DNA from: Entoloma clypeatum
Taxonomy: Eukaryota; Basidiomycota; Agaricomycetes; Agaricales; Entolomataceae
Length of the DNA stretch: 64,000 nucleotides
Reading direction: 5' to 3'
NCBI GenBank assembly: GCA_963565915.1
Contig: OY751496.1
Span: 186,001-250,000 of the forward strand
Each line of letters begins with the position of its first letter. Position 1 is the first letter of the stretch. Below are positions 1 to 10,700 of this stretch, piece by piece. Under the pieces are notes generated by a model. The model made no database searches. It was not told the DNA's origin and saw only the letters and a program-made list of their open reading frames with translations. The position numbers and the translations under genes are program-made.

Positions 1-56
1 TCTGCTGCTGCACGAGCAGTCCTAGTTGTTCAAACTGTATTACGGGTTTGAGACAT
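1..56 (-). pseudogene. Start of gag of gypsy element A (continues off the left edge)
   Basis: Reading leftwards, an ATG at 56 opens a frame beginning MSQTRNTV. It is followed by a TGA at 30-32 and then an Ala/Arg-rich stretch. The gag of element D starts in a similar way (an N-terminus rich in Thr, Asn, Arg and Ala). The ATG lies about 50 bp inside the LTR at 108-659, where a gypsy gag is expected. The early stop suggests this copy is dead, but only 56 bases are visible. Confidence 0.5.
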
Positions 57-107
57 GTGGGTAGAGGTTGTTGGGTAAATCAAAGAATGGTGGTAGTTCA
101 AATATAC

Positions 108-659
108 TGTCACGTAGCGTGTTTCTCAACGTCGGAAAACGTCGGACGAGTCGGAGCGGAGTAGCGGAGGAGCGGAATGCGGTAAGTGCGACGTTGGCAG
201 AAAGGACCTGGCTTCAACTTGTGCGTTGCGCCCCACTCTTTGACGTGGTCCTCGATTTCGGATTGGCAGATGTCGGATGAGCGGATGAGCGGATGAGCGG
301 ATGAGCGGAGGTGACGGAGAGAATGCTCAAAGGCAAGTAGAGACGGATGTGAATGAGGTATAACGTATGATATTTGAACTGAGGTTCTACGACAGGTTTG
401 TACACTATTTATAGTAGACTAGAATGATCAGCATTACTATAAGTGATGTCCAGATATCGGAGTTGACCATTGGAACATTCGGAGTACGGAGAGTAGCAAA
501 TGAAAAGTGAACAACATATGTCTACTTGTGAGTATGGTTGAGATGTTACGTAGTAGAAGTATATTCAATATAAATAGAATGTTTGTTGGAGCGGATGTTG
601 GAGCGGATGAAATGTTGGAGTCGTCGGATAAGTCGGATGTGAATTGTATGGTTATGACA
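108..659 (-). repeat. 5' LTR of gypsy element A, subfamily A1
   Basis: On the minus strand this runs from TGTCATAACC to CTACGTGACA (TG...CA ends). It closely matches the LTR at 35351-35884 in the other orientation. The next bases inward, GTATATTTGAACTACCA, resemble the leader that follows the 5' LTR of element D (GTATATTCAAACTGCCA). This copy is therefore a 5' LTR whose element body lies to the left of the window, not a solo LTR. The flanks do not match (TATAC and CGACT), which also fits. It is rich in TCGGA and GCGGA. Confidence 0.85.
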
Positions 660-988
660 CGACTACAAGATTGACAGGAAAACGGGCAAGGTTTCCGGCT
701 GCCCTGCGCATGCGCTGCCAATCCTCGCTCTCCTCAAAGCAGTGAAGTTGCGTGACAAGTCCCACGATGGTGCACCACGTCAGCATGCAGAGGCGATGAT
801 GGCGGAAGAGCTTATCCAGCTCATGAGGTCGTCAGTGAGTATTTGCCCCGATGCAGCTGTTGAGACAGCAGGGGCAGGGCTTGCTGTTGCTGAAAGGCTG
901 CTACTGTGGGACCATGCCAGTTTCTGAGCAATCGTGACTGTTGGATGGACCCTCTGGGCTTGGTGAGCATTGTCCCCAATGCAGGAAC

Positions 989-1577
989 TGTCACGTAGCG
1001 TGTTTTTCAATGTCGGAAAACGTCGGATGCGTCGGAGCAGTCAGAGCGAAGTAGCGGATGAACGGATGCGACAAGTCCAATGTCTTGCAGAAAGGACCTG
1101 GCTTCAACTTATGTGTTGCGCCCCATTCTTTGACGTGGTCCTAGATTTCAGATTGGCAGATGTCGGAGGGTGAGAGGAGCGGATGTGCGGAGCGGATGTG
1201 CGGAGATGGAGACGTGAGAAGGAGGATGAGGACAAAAGGCAAAGGAATAGATTGGTGGAACATATGGCAAGGGATAGTGACGTATAAGACGTTAATATTT
1301 GAACTGAGGAACTACAATGGAATTTGTACTACTTATAGTAAACCAGAAGTGGGTCAGTAACTACTATAGGTAAGGTGCGGATGTCGGAGTTAGTCATCGG
1401 AGCAATCGGAGTATGGAGAGGAGCAAATGCGAAATCAACATCAAGATGTCTACTTGTCAGCATAATTAGAATGTTAACTAGTAGAGATGTCAATAAGTAC
1501 TATTATGAGAATCGTCGGATGTCAGATCGGATAAATCGTCGGAGTCGTTGGATGTGCTGAATTGCATGGTTATGACA
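989..1577 (-). repeat. Solo LTR, gypsy A subfamily A2
   Basis: Ends are TGTCATAACC and TACGTGACA on the minus strand. The copy is flanked by a perfect 5-bp target-site duplication, GGAAC, at 984-988 and 1578-1582. No internal retroelement sequence lies beside it, so it is a solo LTR left by recombination. It is diverged from the A1 LTR at 108-659 and closer to the copy at 17431-18015. It splits the recombinase-like pseudogene. Confidence 0.93.
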
Positions 1578-2564
1578 GGAACCCAGAGCTGACATTGCCG
1601 CTCAGCGGAAACAAGATTTGTGCGCTTCGGGTTGGAGACTTGACGCTCAGATGCAACGGACCAGCACCGCTCCATGCGCAGTACATGGGCATGCATCTCA
1701 CCAACAGGAAGGGATGGCAGCAGGTGGAGAGCAACGAGAACTGGCAAAGTATGTCAGTTTGTTGAACATATGTTGGTGGAGCTGATAAACCTGTTCAATC
1801 AGGCAATTTCTATGAGATATATGAGCAAGATGTCATCGAGATGGACATGTACACTCACCTTCTGCGTTGGCTGGGCTTTCTTGAAGCTCAGCTTGGGCGA
1901 AAGCTTTTGCCGACTGATCGTGTCTTCCCGCACATCTCATGCAATGGTACAATCGATCCGAACCGCGAGATGTCATATGATGCATACTGCGACCTCCTCT
2001 CAAACATGACGAAAGCTACAGGGCTAGACAACCACTTTACAACCCATTCGTTCCGCTGCAGCGGCACCCAGTGGCGCTTCATGTGGGCTCCCATCCATCT
2101 TCGTTGGTTGCTCAAGGTGATAAGGTGGTGGGGCGGATGGGCCGTTGGAGAAAATGTACGCCCCTCATGAGATGCCTGTAATAAAAAAGAAATCTCACCG
2201 TTAGCTTTTTTTTCAGGTTGACACAATCATGAAATACCTTCTTGATGAGCTCCAGGCCTATGAGAACTATTACGGTGACCAGCTTGCCCCCCGTTCAACA
2301 TTGAAGGACATCAGCTTCATGTTGAACCACACCAAAGTTGAGCCCGCCACGGGAAAGGACGTACTTGACCTTGCGAGGTCGATGAACAGTATCGAACAGC
2401 GGCTGGATGAGAAGCTTGGACACTTGATGCAGCTTGTTGACACCATCTCGCTCAGTACCGAACCTCATAGCCTCATTGGACAGGGCTGTGCTGCAGCCGT
2501 CACAAGCCCCAGTGTGGCAGCGGCATCTACGTTGCCACATGCGCCAGCACCGGCCACGGTGGAG

Positions 2565-2942
2565 CCATCACTGCCTTTTCTCTCGCACTCCCAGTCTATT
2601 GAAAGCAGCTCAGGCCGGAGCATGCGCTCCTTCTCCCCCAGGTCAAGTCCCGTGCCCATTCCCAATGTGGTGATCCCCGACGTGCCACCAAGGGCGTGGA
2701 AAGAGGCTGTACATCAATGGGAGGAGGGCGACCCAGAGAAGAACCTCGTGCCCCCATCACTGCCCTTTCTCTCGCACTCCCAGTCTATTGAAAGCAGCTC
2801 AGGCCGGAGCATGTGCTCCTTCTCCCCCAGGTCAAGTCCCATGCCCATTCCCAATGTGGTGATCCCCGACGTGCCACCAAGGGTGTGGAAAGAGGCTGTA
2901 CGTAAATGGGAGGAGGGCGACCCAGAGAAGAACCTCGTGCCC
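2565..2942 (+). repeat. In-frame 189-bp tandem duplication
   Basis: Two adjacent 189-bp units (2565-2753 and 2754-2942) differ at only a few positions. They encode a duplicated 63-residue segment beginning PSLPFLSHSQSIESSSGR and ending EEGDPEKNLVP. The length is a multiple of three, so the last large exon of the recombinase-like gene stays open. Confidence 0.9.
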
Positions 2943-3232
2943 CTCCGGGACTGGCCATCCAAGTGGTACACGGGTCAAATGAGGCTTGTGTGGGGTACAA
3001 AGCGACGGGAGCAGGAGCTCGTCACCCTAGCCTACAACAGGTGAGTTTTTTGTTGAGGAAGAGACCAGCGAGCTGATACACTGTGTTAGCATGGAATGTG
3101 ATGATGAGAAATTCACAGAGGCTTACCCTGAAGCATGCAGGGGCGTTCACGCCCTCATCCGGGCCATCCAGGCGAGGAACCCTCAGTGGTGCAAGCGTCG
3201 TGGTCCACGCCGTGGGGACTGATTGAGGCAGG

Positions 3233-3666
3233 TGTAAGGGCAACCTTACGATCCAAGACTCAAACTCAAGATACTTGCAAGGGAGATCCGAAGTTTAGAT
3301 TGAGCAGTCTGATAAGTAATACAACACACACCTTGCAAGGGAGATCCGAAGAGAAAGTTCTAAGGATTCCCCTGCAAGCTAGTGAGATAAATAGTAAAAT
3401 GAGATATGAAATAAGAGATAAAACGAGACACATGAATGATGAGCAATGATCGGGAGTAGCGATGAAGAATGAATGGAAACAAGATGAATGATAGTACCTG
3501 CGATCCGACGTGCGGAGTAGCGGATGGGGGCGGAGTCGTCGGATGCGGAGAGGCGGATAAGATGTCGGAGACAGCGGATACGATCGGAGGACATCGCAGA
3601 TGGTGGAATAGAAAAGAAAGGAAGAAAGGAAAGGAAAAGTAAAAAGTGAAAGTGGTTGCCCTTACA
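3233..3666 (-). repeat. 3' LTR of gypsy element B
   Basis: This 434-bp LTR has 13-bp near-perfect inverted ends (TGTAAGGGCAACC and GGTTGCCCTTACA). It pairs with 14962-15394, from which it differs at scattered positions. On the minus strand it is preceded by a polypurine tract (GAAGGGGGGGTGA) at 3667-3680. Confidence 0.93.
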
Positions 3667-3699
3667 TCACCCCCCCTTCAAGGCACGGCGTCTCAACGT

Positions 3700-6600
3700 G
3701 TCAGGCGAAACGAGTCAAATATTGCGGAGCTCCCGGATGGCGTCGGTAGAAGTTGCGGAGCGTGGACATTGTCTTCTGCTTCCCAGAAATTCTCTTCGTA
3801 GCCATATTCCTTCCATTTGACCAAGAATTGAAGCTTGCCTCAATGCAGTCAGCTGTCCAAGAGGTTTTCAACATCATACTCCAATTCTTCTCCGACTACC
3901 GTCGGAGGCGGAGGAGAGCGGACTTGGCATCGGAAAGGGTCGTCGGGAACTAGTGAAAGTTTGACGATATGGAATACTGGATGAATGCGGGACATGGAAG
4001 GGGGAAGGCGAAGTTCGTAGGCATGTGTTCTGACAGGTCGGACCACTGGGAAAGGGCCTACGTATCGATGTGCAAGCTTTTTTGTGGGTCGGGTGGTTTT
4101 GAGGTCTGATGATTCTAAAAAGACCTTGTCCCCCGGGCGGAATGTCGGAGTGGTGCTCCAATGCTGGTTGTAGTATCGCGCCATGTCGTCTTTTGCCTTT
4201 GTCAGTGCTGCGCGAGCCTCCTCTAGAGCGGACTTCATCTGCTGGCTGAAATCTGCTACCGCCTCGATCTCCATCCGCTTCTCGCGAGATTCAAATCCCA
4301 TGCGCGGATGGCGGCCGGTGTCAATGTAGAATGGAGTTTGATGTGTCAATACGTGAACATGGTTGTTGTATGCAAATTCCGCCATCGGAAGCCATTTGTC
4401 CCAATCGTCTTGACGTTCATTGACGAATAGGCGAAGGTATTGTTCCAATCCTTGATTGACCTGCTCCGTCTGTCCATCCGACTGCGGATGGTAGGCTGTT
4501 GAGGCAGCAACCTTAATGTTAAGCAGCCTGTATAGTTCACGTGTGAATTTGGCGACAAACTGTGGTCCTCGGTCGGAGACAATGGCCTCCAGTAGTCCGT
4601 GGAGTTTCCAGACATTTTGAACATAGGAGCGTGCAGTCCCGAGTGCGGAGATGTTGGAGTGCATCGGGATGAAGTGTCCCCGCTTCCCTACTGAGTCCAC
4701 TACGACCATGATAGCGTCGTGGGCTTGGCTTCTGGTAGTTCAGTAATGAAGTCAACACTGGTTACTTGCCATCGCTCTGTGGGGACCGGTAGCGGATTGA
4801 GCTCTCCGGAGGGCGGAGTGTGTCGGACCTTGGTGCGGAGGCATGGGTCGCATGTCTTGCAATATTGACCTATTAAATGAGACATGTGTGGCCACCAGTA
4901 ATTGCGCGACACCAGTTCCAAGGTTTTCCACCGTCCAGGATGTCCGGCCACCAGAGTGTCATGGTGTTGTGTGAGGATCCGATGACGCAGTTGGGGATTG
5001 TTAGGAACATAGATATGATCCCTGAAGTAGAGCAAACCTTCCGCTTGCCTCCACTCCGCACTACGGACGGATCCCGCTCCGACGGTCGGAAGGGATTTGA
5101 CGACCTCCGCCACACTATCCTCCAGTAACCCCTCTCGGATTCCCTGTCGGACCTGGCGGAGGACGTTGTGTTCTTCCCCTTGAACAGTTACCCCACGCAT
5201 TGCTCGCACTGCAAACAATTCTGGTCGAAGAAGGATGATGTTTTCGTTGTCCCGCGATCCGTCTCTGTGGTCCGCTCATCAGGACAAAGCGTCGGACTTG
5301 CCCATTGACTTGCCAGGTCAATGGTGCATTTTGAAATCGAAACGAGCGAGGTATAAGGACCATCTAGCCTGTTGTCGATTTAGTTTTTGAGCTGTCATGA
5401 AATACTCAAGATTTTTGTGGTCCGTCCAAATCTCCACTGTCTTCTCCGCTCCTTCAAGGAAGTGCCTCCACTCCTCCAATGCGCGGACCACCGCCAACAT
5501 CTCCTTGTCGTAGATCTCGTAGTTGCGTTCCACCGGACTAAGGCTTTCGGAATAGAATGCGACAGGGTGCCACTTACCATCCTCTGTTGGTTGGGACAGT
5601 ACTGCTCCGGTTGCAAAGTCTGAGCTATCCGCTTCTATCCGCCACTCCTTTCCATGATCAGCTAAGACCAGGATTGGAGCGGATGTAATCCTCTGCTTCA
5701 ACTCCGCAAATGCGGACACTTCTCCCTCCCTCCAAGACCAGAGGTGCCCTTTCTTCATGAGCTCGAAAAGAGGGCGCGCGATGTCCGAAAACCCTTCAAT
5801 AAAACGGCGATAGAAGTTAGTGAATCCCAGAAAGGACTGTACTTCTTGGACCTTTGTCGGAGCAGGCCACTCCGCGACCCCCGCTACCTTCACCGGATCC
5901 ATCTCTATGTGTCCTTGTTCAATAATAAGGCCTAGGTATTCAATGCGCGTCTGTTCAAACTCACATTTCTCTGGTTTTAGATAGAGTTTGTGTTCGCAAA
6001 GTCATTCCAGTACGATCCGTGTGACTCTCCGATGCTCCGCAAGGGTCTCCGTGAAGATGAGTATGTCGTCGAGGTAAACACAGACTACACCTTCAGTGAT
6101 AAGGTCCTGAAAGATCTTGTTCATCATAGTCTGGAATGTGGATGGACTATTAGTGAGGCCAAAGAACATCACCAACGGTTCATAGAGTCCATGATTGGTC
6201 CGAAAAGTGGCCTTCCACTTGTCTCTGGGTTTTATCCGCACATTGTTGTAGCCCCAGCGGATGTCAAGCTTGGTGAAGTATTGAGCGCGTTGAAGTTTAT
6301 TGATCAGTTCGGATATGAGCGGAAGCAGATACTTGTTTTTGATAGTTTTGGAATTGAGTGACCGGTAGTCTTGTACAAGATGAAGCGAGCCATCCTTCTT
6401 CTTGATGTAGAATACCGGAGATGCCATTGGAGACTTGGAAGGGCGGATTCGACCAGTTGCAAGGTTTTCCTCCAAAAACGCGTCGAGTTCCTTCTGTTCG
6501 TTCGGAGCAAGCAGATATACCTTACACCCCGCCGGAGAGGCGTCCGGAACAAGTTCAATGGCGTGGTCCCAAGTCCGCTCTTCCAGTAAGGTGTCGAAAG

Positions 6601-7417
6601 AGGTCTTTGAGAATACATCTTCGAAGTCAAACAAGTGGTCTGGTACAGAGTCGCGGAAAGATTTAGGTTTTTTGTTACTGAGGAAGGCCTCCGATAGACG
6701 TTGCGAGATATTGGATGAAGCGCAGATGAACTCCGCCTCCGCGGGTACTGTTCCGACACAAAGGCGGTCTCCCTCCTCAAACTTCCTCCACCCATGGGCC
6801 GCGTGGAGCCTCCTCCTCTAGACCAGACGTCGGAGTGGAACCCACCTGACAGGCTCGGATGCAGACTTGTTCAAACTTCCGCTTCTTCCGCTCTTGGGCT
6901 GCCTCTTGGTGGCATGTCCGGCATCGTGCAGGACACCAGCTTATCTTCACTTCCCCTGACGTCCAATCTACCTCGGGGTTGTGTTCTTTGAGCCAAGTGA
7001 AGCCTAGCACAATTTCTTGTTTTCCCAAACTTGTGACTGCAAGCTGGGTCCGTTCCGAGTGATCCCGATAGCGGAGCACTACATCCAACACCTCCATTAT
7101 TGCTCCGGCCTCGTTTGGAGTTCCGTCGATGTTGTATACCAGAATTGCGCGTTGTAGTTTTCGAGTAGAGAATCAATGTTTCTCGACCAGAGTGCGTTCA
7201 ATAAACGACCCTGTTGCCCTGCTGTTGAGTAAGGCCTTTTGTGATAGTGTGTCTTTGGTGTCAGTAGTTTCAAGAACTATGTCTAGTTCAATAGAATTGT
7301 CGGAGTGAGCGGAGGCGAGGACATATTGTTTTGGAAGCTGATGCTCCCATTTAGAGGGGTGAAGGCAGATGGGATTTGCGGAGTTGGGTCCGACTATGGG
7401 ATCGTTTGCAGGCTTAG
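3700..7417 (-). pseudogene. pol of gypsy element B (protease-RT-RNase H-integrase-chromodomain), degenerate
   Basis: Minus-strand fragments in several frames give a complete but broken pol. A retropepsin region near 7230 reads ALLNSRATGSFIE where ALLDSGATG is expected, so the catalytic Asp is lost. RT covers about 6634-6002 with a CVYLDDILIF active site. An RNase H region (about 5900-5318) has EADSSDFATGAVLS. The integrase has a zinc-binding part (about 4990-4830) and the core motifs SDRGPQF and STAYHPQSDGQTEQ. A chromodomain follows that is frameshifted near 3850. Frame changes or stops occur near 7170, 6780, 6000, 5320 and 4700. The protein resembles that of element C at the family level. 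Confidence 0.88.
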
Positions 7418-7705
7418 TGTTGAGGCGACGCTAAGTCAAACGACGTCGCGAGCCCAAACTTAAGAACGAAGTGGAAAATGTGAAGTGAACTGAATTGCCC
7501 AGAGACCCAGCGGGAATCTCAAGAGAACAAGCTATCGAATACAAGTGAAAGTACTCTACTTATATATGTAAATTCCATGAGGCTGCGTTGTGGCAGCGTC
7601 ATGCTGCGAGATAATGATAAGATGTCCTCATGTGCGATATGATGTAGATAAGATAAGATCGAGATAAGATAAGATAAAGTGAAAAGTGAAAATACGATCA
7701 TAACA
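7418..7705 (-). repeat. 3' LTR of element C
   Basis: A 288-bp LTR, TGTTATGATCG to CGTCGCCTCAACA on the minus strand. It appears identical to 13280-13567. It is preceded on the minus strand by a polypurine tract (AGAAAGGGGGTAA). Confidence 0.95.
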
Positions 7706-7718
7706 TTACCCCCTTTCT
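7706..7718 (-). promoter_or_regulatory. Polypurine tract of element C
   Basis: AGAAAGGGGGTAA lies directly 5' of the 3' LTR on the minus strand. This is the expected site for plus-strand DNA priming during reverse transcription. It overlaps the last codons of pol. Confidence 0.75.
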
Positions 7719-10700
7719 AGATCTCGACTTCCAGGCGAGATATGATGTCGTCCGGGGTGTTCGTGAAATTTTCATATGGTTTAAATTCCAATCCTTCAAA
7801 GATGTTTGCGCGTAAGCGCCGAGGTGCATTCGGGTTTAATTTAAAGAAGTCCTCCACCGCTTCCTTGGCATGTTCTAGGTGATCCTCGGGTTCCCACGTG
7901 TTGTGGTCCTGAGTCAGACCCTCCCATTGCACTAAATATTCCAGTTTTCCTCTCTTCAACCTTGAGTCAATAACTTTTGCGACATCGTACTCCTCTTCGC
8001 CATTGATAACTATCGGGTTTGGTGCCTGCACCCTTTGTGACATAAATAGTGGTTCCTTAAATAATCGGACTCGTGATACATTGATGACCGGGTGGATTTT
8101 CCAGGTTTTCGGTAATTTAAGTTCTACGGCGTGTGACGAAATGATTTTGGTTATGGTATAGGGTCCAATCCATCGTTCGGCAAGTTTCTTTAAGGGTCGG
8201 TTCAACTTCAGGTCTTTAGTCGATAACCAAACTTTGTCGCCAACTTGGTAAACTGGTGCATCACCCCGTTTCAGGTTCGCATACCGTTCCATCTCTTCTC
8301 GTGCTTTTACTAGCGCCGCTTCCGCCTCCTCATGAATCTTCTTCATTCGCTCTGCGAATTCTTTTGCCGGTTCTGACTTTTCTGCCCTCCGAGGTTCTAC
8401 GCCCATCCTAGGGTTAAACCCATAATTTACATAGAACGGCGAAAACTGAGTTGCCGTGTGAATTTTATTATTATAGGCGAACTCCGCGGTTGCCATCCAT
8501 TCGGGCCAATCTGTTTGCCGATGGGAAATAAATGATCTTAGATATTGTTCCAACTCCTGGTTGATGCGTTCCGTCTGTCCGTCTGTTTGCGGATGATACG
8601 CCGTTGATAATTTAGTTGTGATCCCCAATATTTTATTTAGTTCCTTCATAAATATTGCCGCAAATTGTGGTCCTCGATCTGACGTTAATGATTCTGGCAA
8701 TCCATGAAGTTTCCAGACTTTGTCCCGATATAGTTTAGCTAATCCTTCTGCTGAGACTTCATCGCGTGTTTTGATAAAGTGTGATTGCTTTGTTGATCTG
8801 CAAGCCACGACTAATACTGCGTTGTACCCCTGAGCTTCTGGGAGTCCTACGATAAAATCTGCTGTAACATGTTTCCATGGTCCTGCATGTTCCGTGTTTG
8901 CTTTTAATTTACCGGCTAGCGGTTGAGGCACGTTTTTTGATCGTTGACATCTGTCGCAGCCCTCGACGTATGCTTTGACCATGTTTGTAATACTAGGCCA
9001 CCAATAATTTCGTGTAACCAATTCCAGGGTCTTCCACTGCCCTGGGTGTCCTGCAACTGGGTTGTCGTGGTGTAATTTAATTATTTCCTCCCTGAGTTCC
9101 TGACTTTTCGGAACATAAACCTTTCCTCTATGTAACCAGAGTCCCTGCTCTTCATGCCATTCATCTGCGCGCAATGTTTTGGTATTTGTTTTCTTTAACT
9201 CTTCCACTGCTTTCAACACTTGTTCGTCAAACTCTTTGGCATCCCTGATGCGTTTTAATAGTTTACTTTCTTCTCCATCAATAAGTATGTGACCTCGATC
9301 CATTGCTCGCAAGTGGAAGTATTCCGGTTTTAATAATGTTACGTCTTCGTTGTCATTTTCCACCCCCTTTCTATGATCGACCCTTCTCGAAAGAGCGTCC
9401 GCCTTTCCCATTGAGGTGCCAGCTTTGTGTATTAATTTAAAGTTGAAGCGTGTTAGATACAACGCCCAGCGTGCTTGTCTGCGATTAAGCTTTCGTCCCT
9501 GCATGAAGTACTCGAGGTTTTTATGATCGGTCCAGATCTCGACCTCATGTTTGGCTCCTTCAAGGTGGTGTCTCCATGCTTCCAGCGCTCGAATTATGCC
9601 CAGCATTTCTTTATCGTGTACGTCATAATTTCGTTCCACATCATTTAATCCTTTAGATAGAAAGGCACATGGCCTCCATTTCTCATCCTCGCATTCCATA
9701 GATAGAATTGCTCCTGTAGCAAAGTCCGATGCGTCTGATTCTACTCTCAACTTCCGATCCGGATCGGGAGATACTAATATAGGTGCCTCCGTAAATAATT
9801 TCTTTAGCATATCAAATGCTTCCTCCTGTTCCTCTTTCCAATTCCAGATTGTTTCTTTCCTTGTTAATTTATGTAGTGGCCCTGCCACTTTAGAGAAGTC
9901 CTTGACAAATCTTCGATAGAAATTGGCCAATCCTAGAAACGACTGGACTTCTTTGACTTTTGTTGGTTTCGGCCATTGTTTGATGGCGTCTACTTTTGAA
10001 GGATCCATTCGAATTCCGTCTTTCCCAATAATTAACCCTAAGAACTCTATTTCGTCTCGGTCAAAGAAACATTTTCCTGGTTTTAAGAATAAGTCGTTTT
10101 CTCGTAATCTTTTTAGAATTTCCTCCACGATTTCACTGTGTCCTTTTTCTCCTTCAGTTGCTACCAATATATCATCGATATAGATAACTACGTCTCCTTG
10201 ATCAATCAAGTCTCTAAATATGTCGTTCATCATAGTTTGAAACGTGCTTGGGGAATTATTTAATCCGAAGAACATAACTGTTGGTTCGAAAGCTCCATCT
10301 GGGGTTGTGAATGCCGCTTTCCACTCGTCTCCTTCTTTGATGCGTACATTGTTATACCCCCATCTGAGGTCCATTTTGGTAAACCTTTTCTTTCCCTTTA
10401 ATTTATCGATCAATTCCGGAATCAACGGGAGTGGATAATTATTGCGAACGGTCCAGCTGTTAATGTGTCGGTAATCCTGTACCATTCGTTTCTTTCCGTC
10501 TTTTTTGGGTATAAAGAATACTGGCGAAGTTTGTGGTGACTTGGTAGGTCGAATATATCCTTTGCGTAATTGATCGTTTACAAATTCGGATACTTCTTTC
10601 CTTTCATCCGGTGACAGGGGATAGACTTTGGCCTTCTTTGGTACGAAATCCGGTTTTAAGTCTATAGCGTGGTCCCATGGTTTCCTGACTGGTAATCTCT

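Larger units (their letters stand above)
661..3222 (+). pseudogene. Tyrosine-recombinase-like (Crypton-type) gene, broken
   Basis: Conceptual translation shows, in order, a helical N-terminal part (about 680-930), a GPAPLHAQYMGMHLTNRKGW block (about 1650-1720), and MYTHLLRWLGFLEAQLGRKL (from 1844). These are followed by TTHSFRCSG and then IRWWGGWAVGEN. H-x-F-R fits the HxxR box of tyrosine recombinases. From memory, basidiomycete proteins of this type carry a WWGGWAEGE-DTLxxYLLDEL block. An intron at 2156-2216 joins WAVGEN to VDTIMKYLLDEL, and a second at 3041-3089 leads to a short last exon ending in TGA at 3222. The catalytic tyrosine was not identified. A solo LTR at 989-1577 interrupts the 5' part, and in-frame stops occur near 930 and 1760. 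The class is inferred; that the gene is broken is seen directly. Confidence 0.6.

Noticed and set aside
108..659. Solo LTR at the left edge
   Set aside because: Leader sequence and a gag start follow it on the minus strand and the flanks do not match, so it belongs to an element running off the window.
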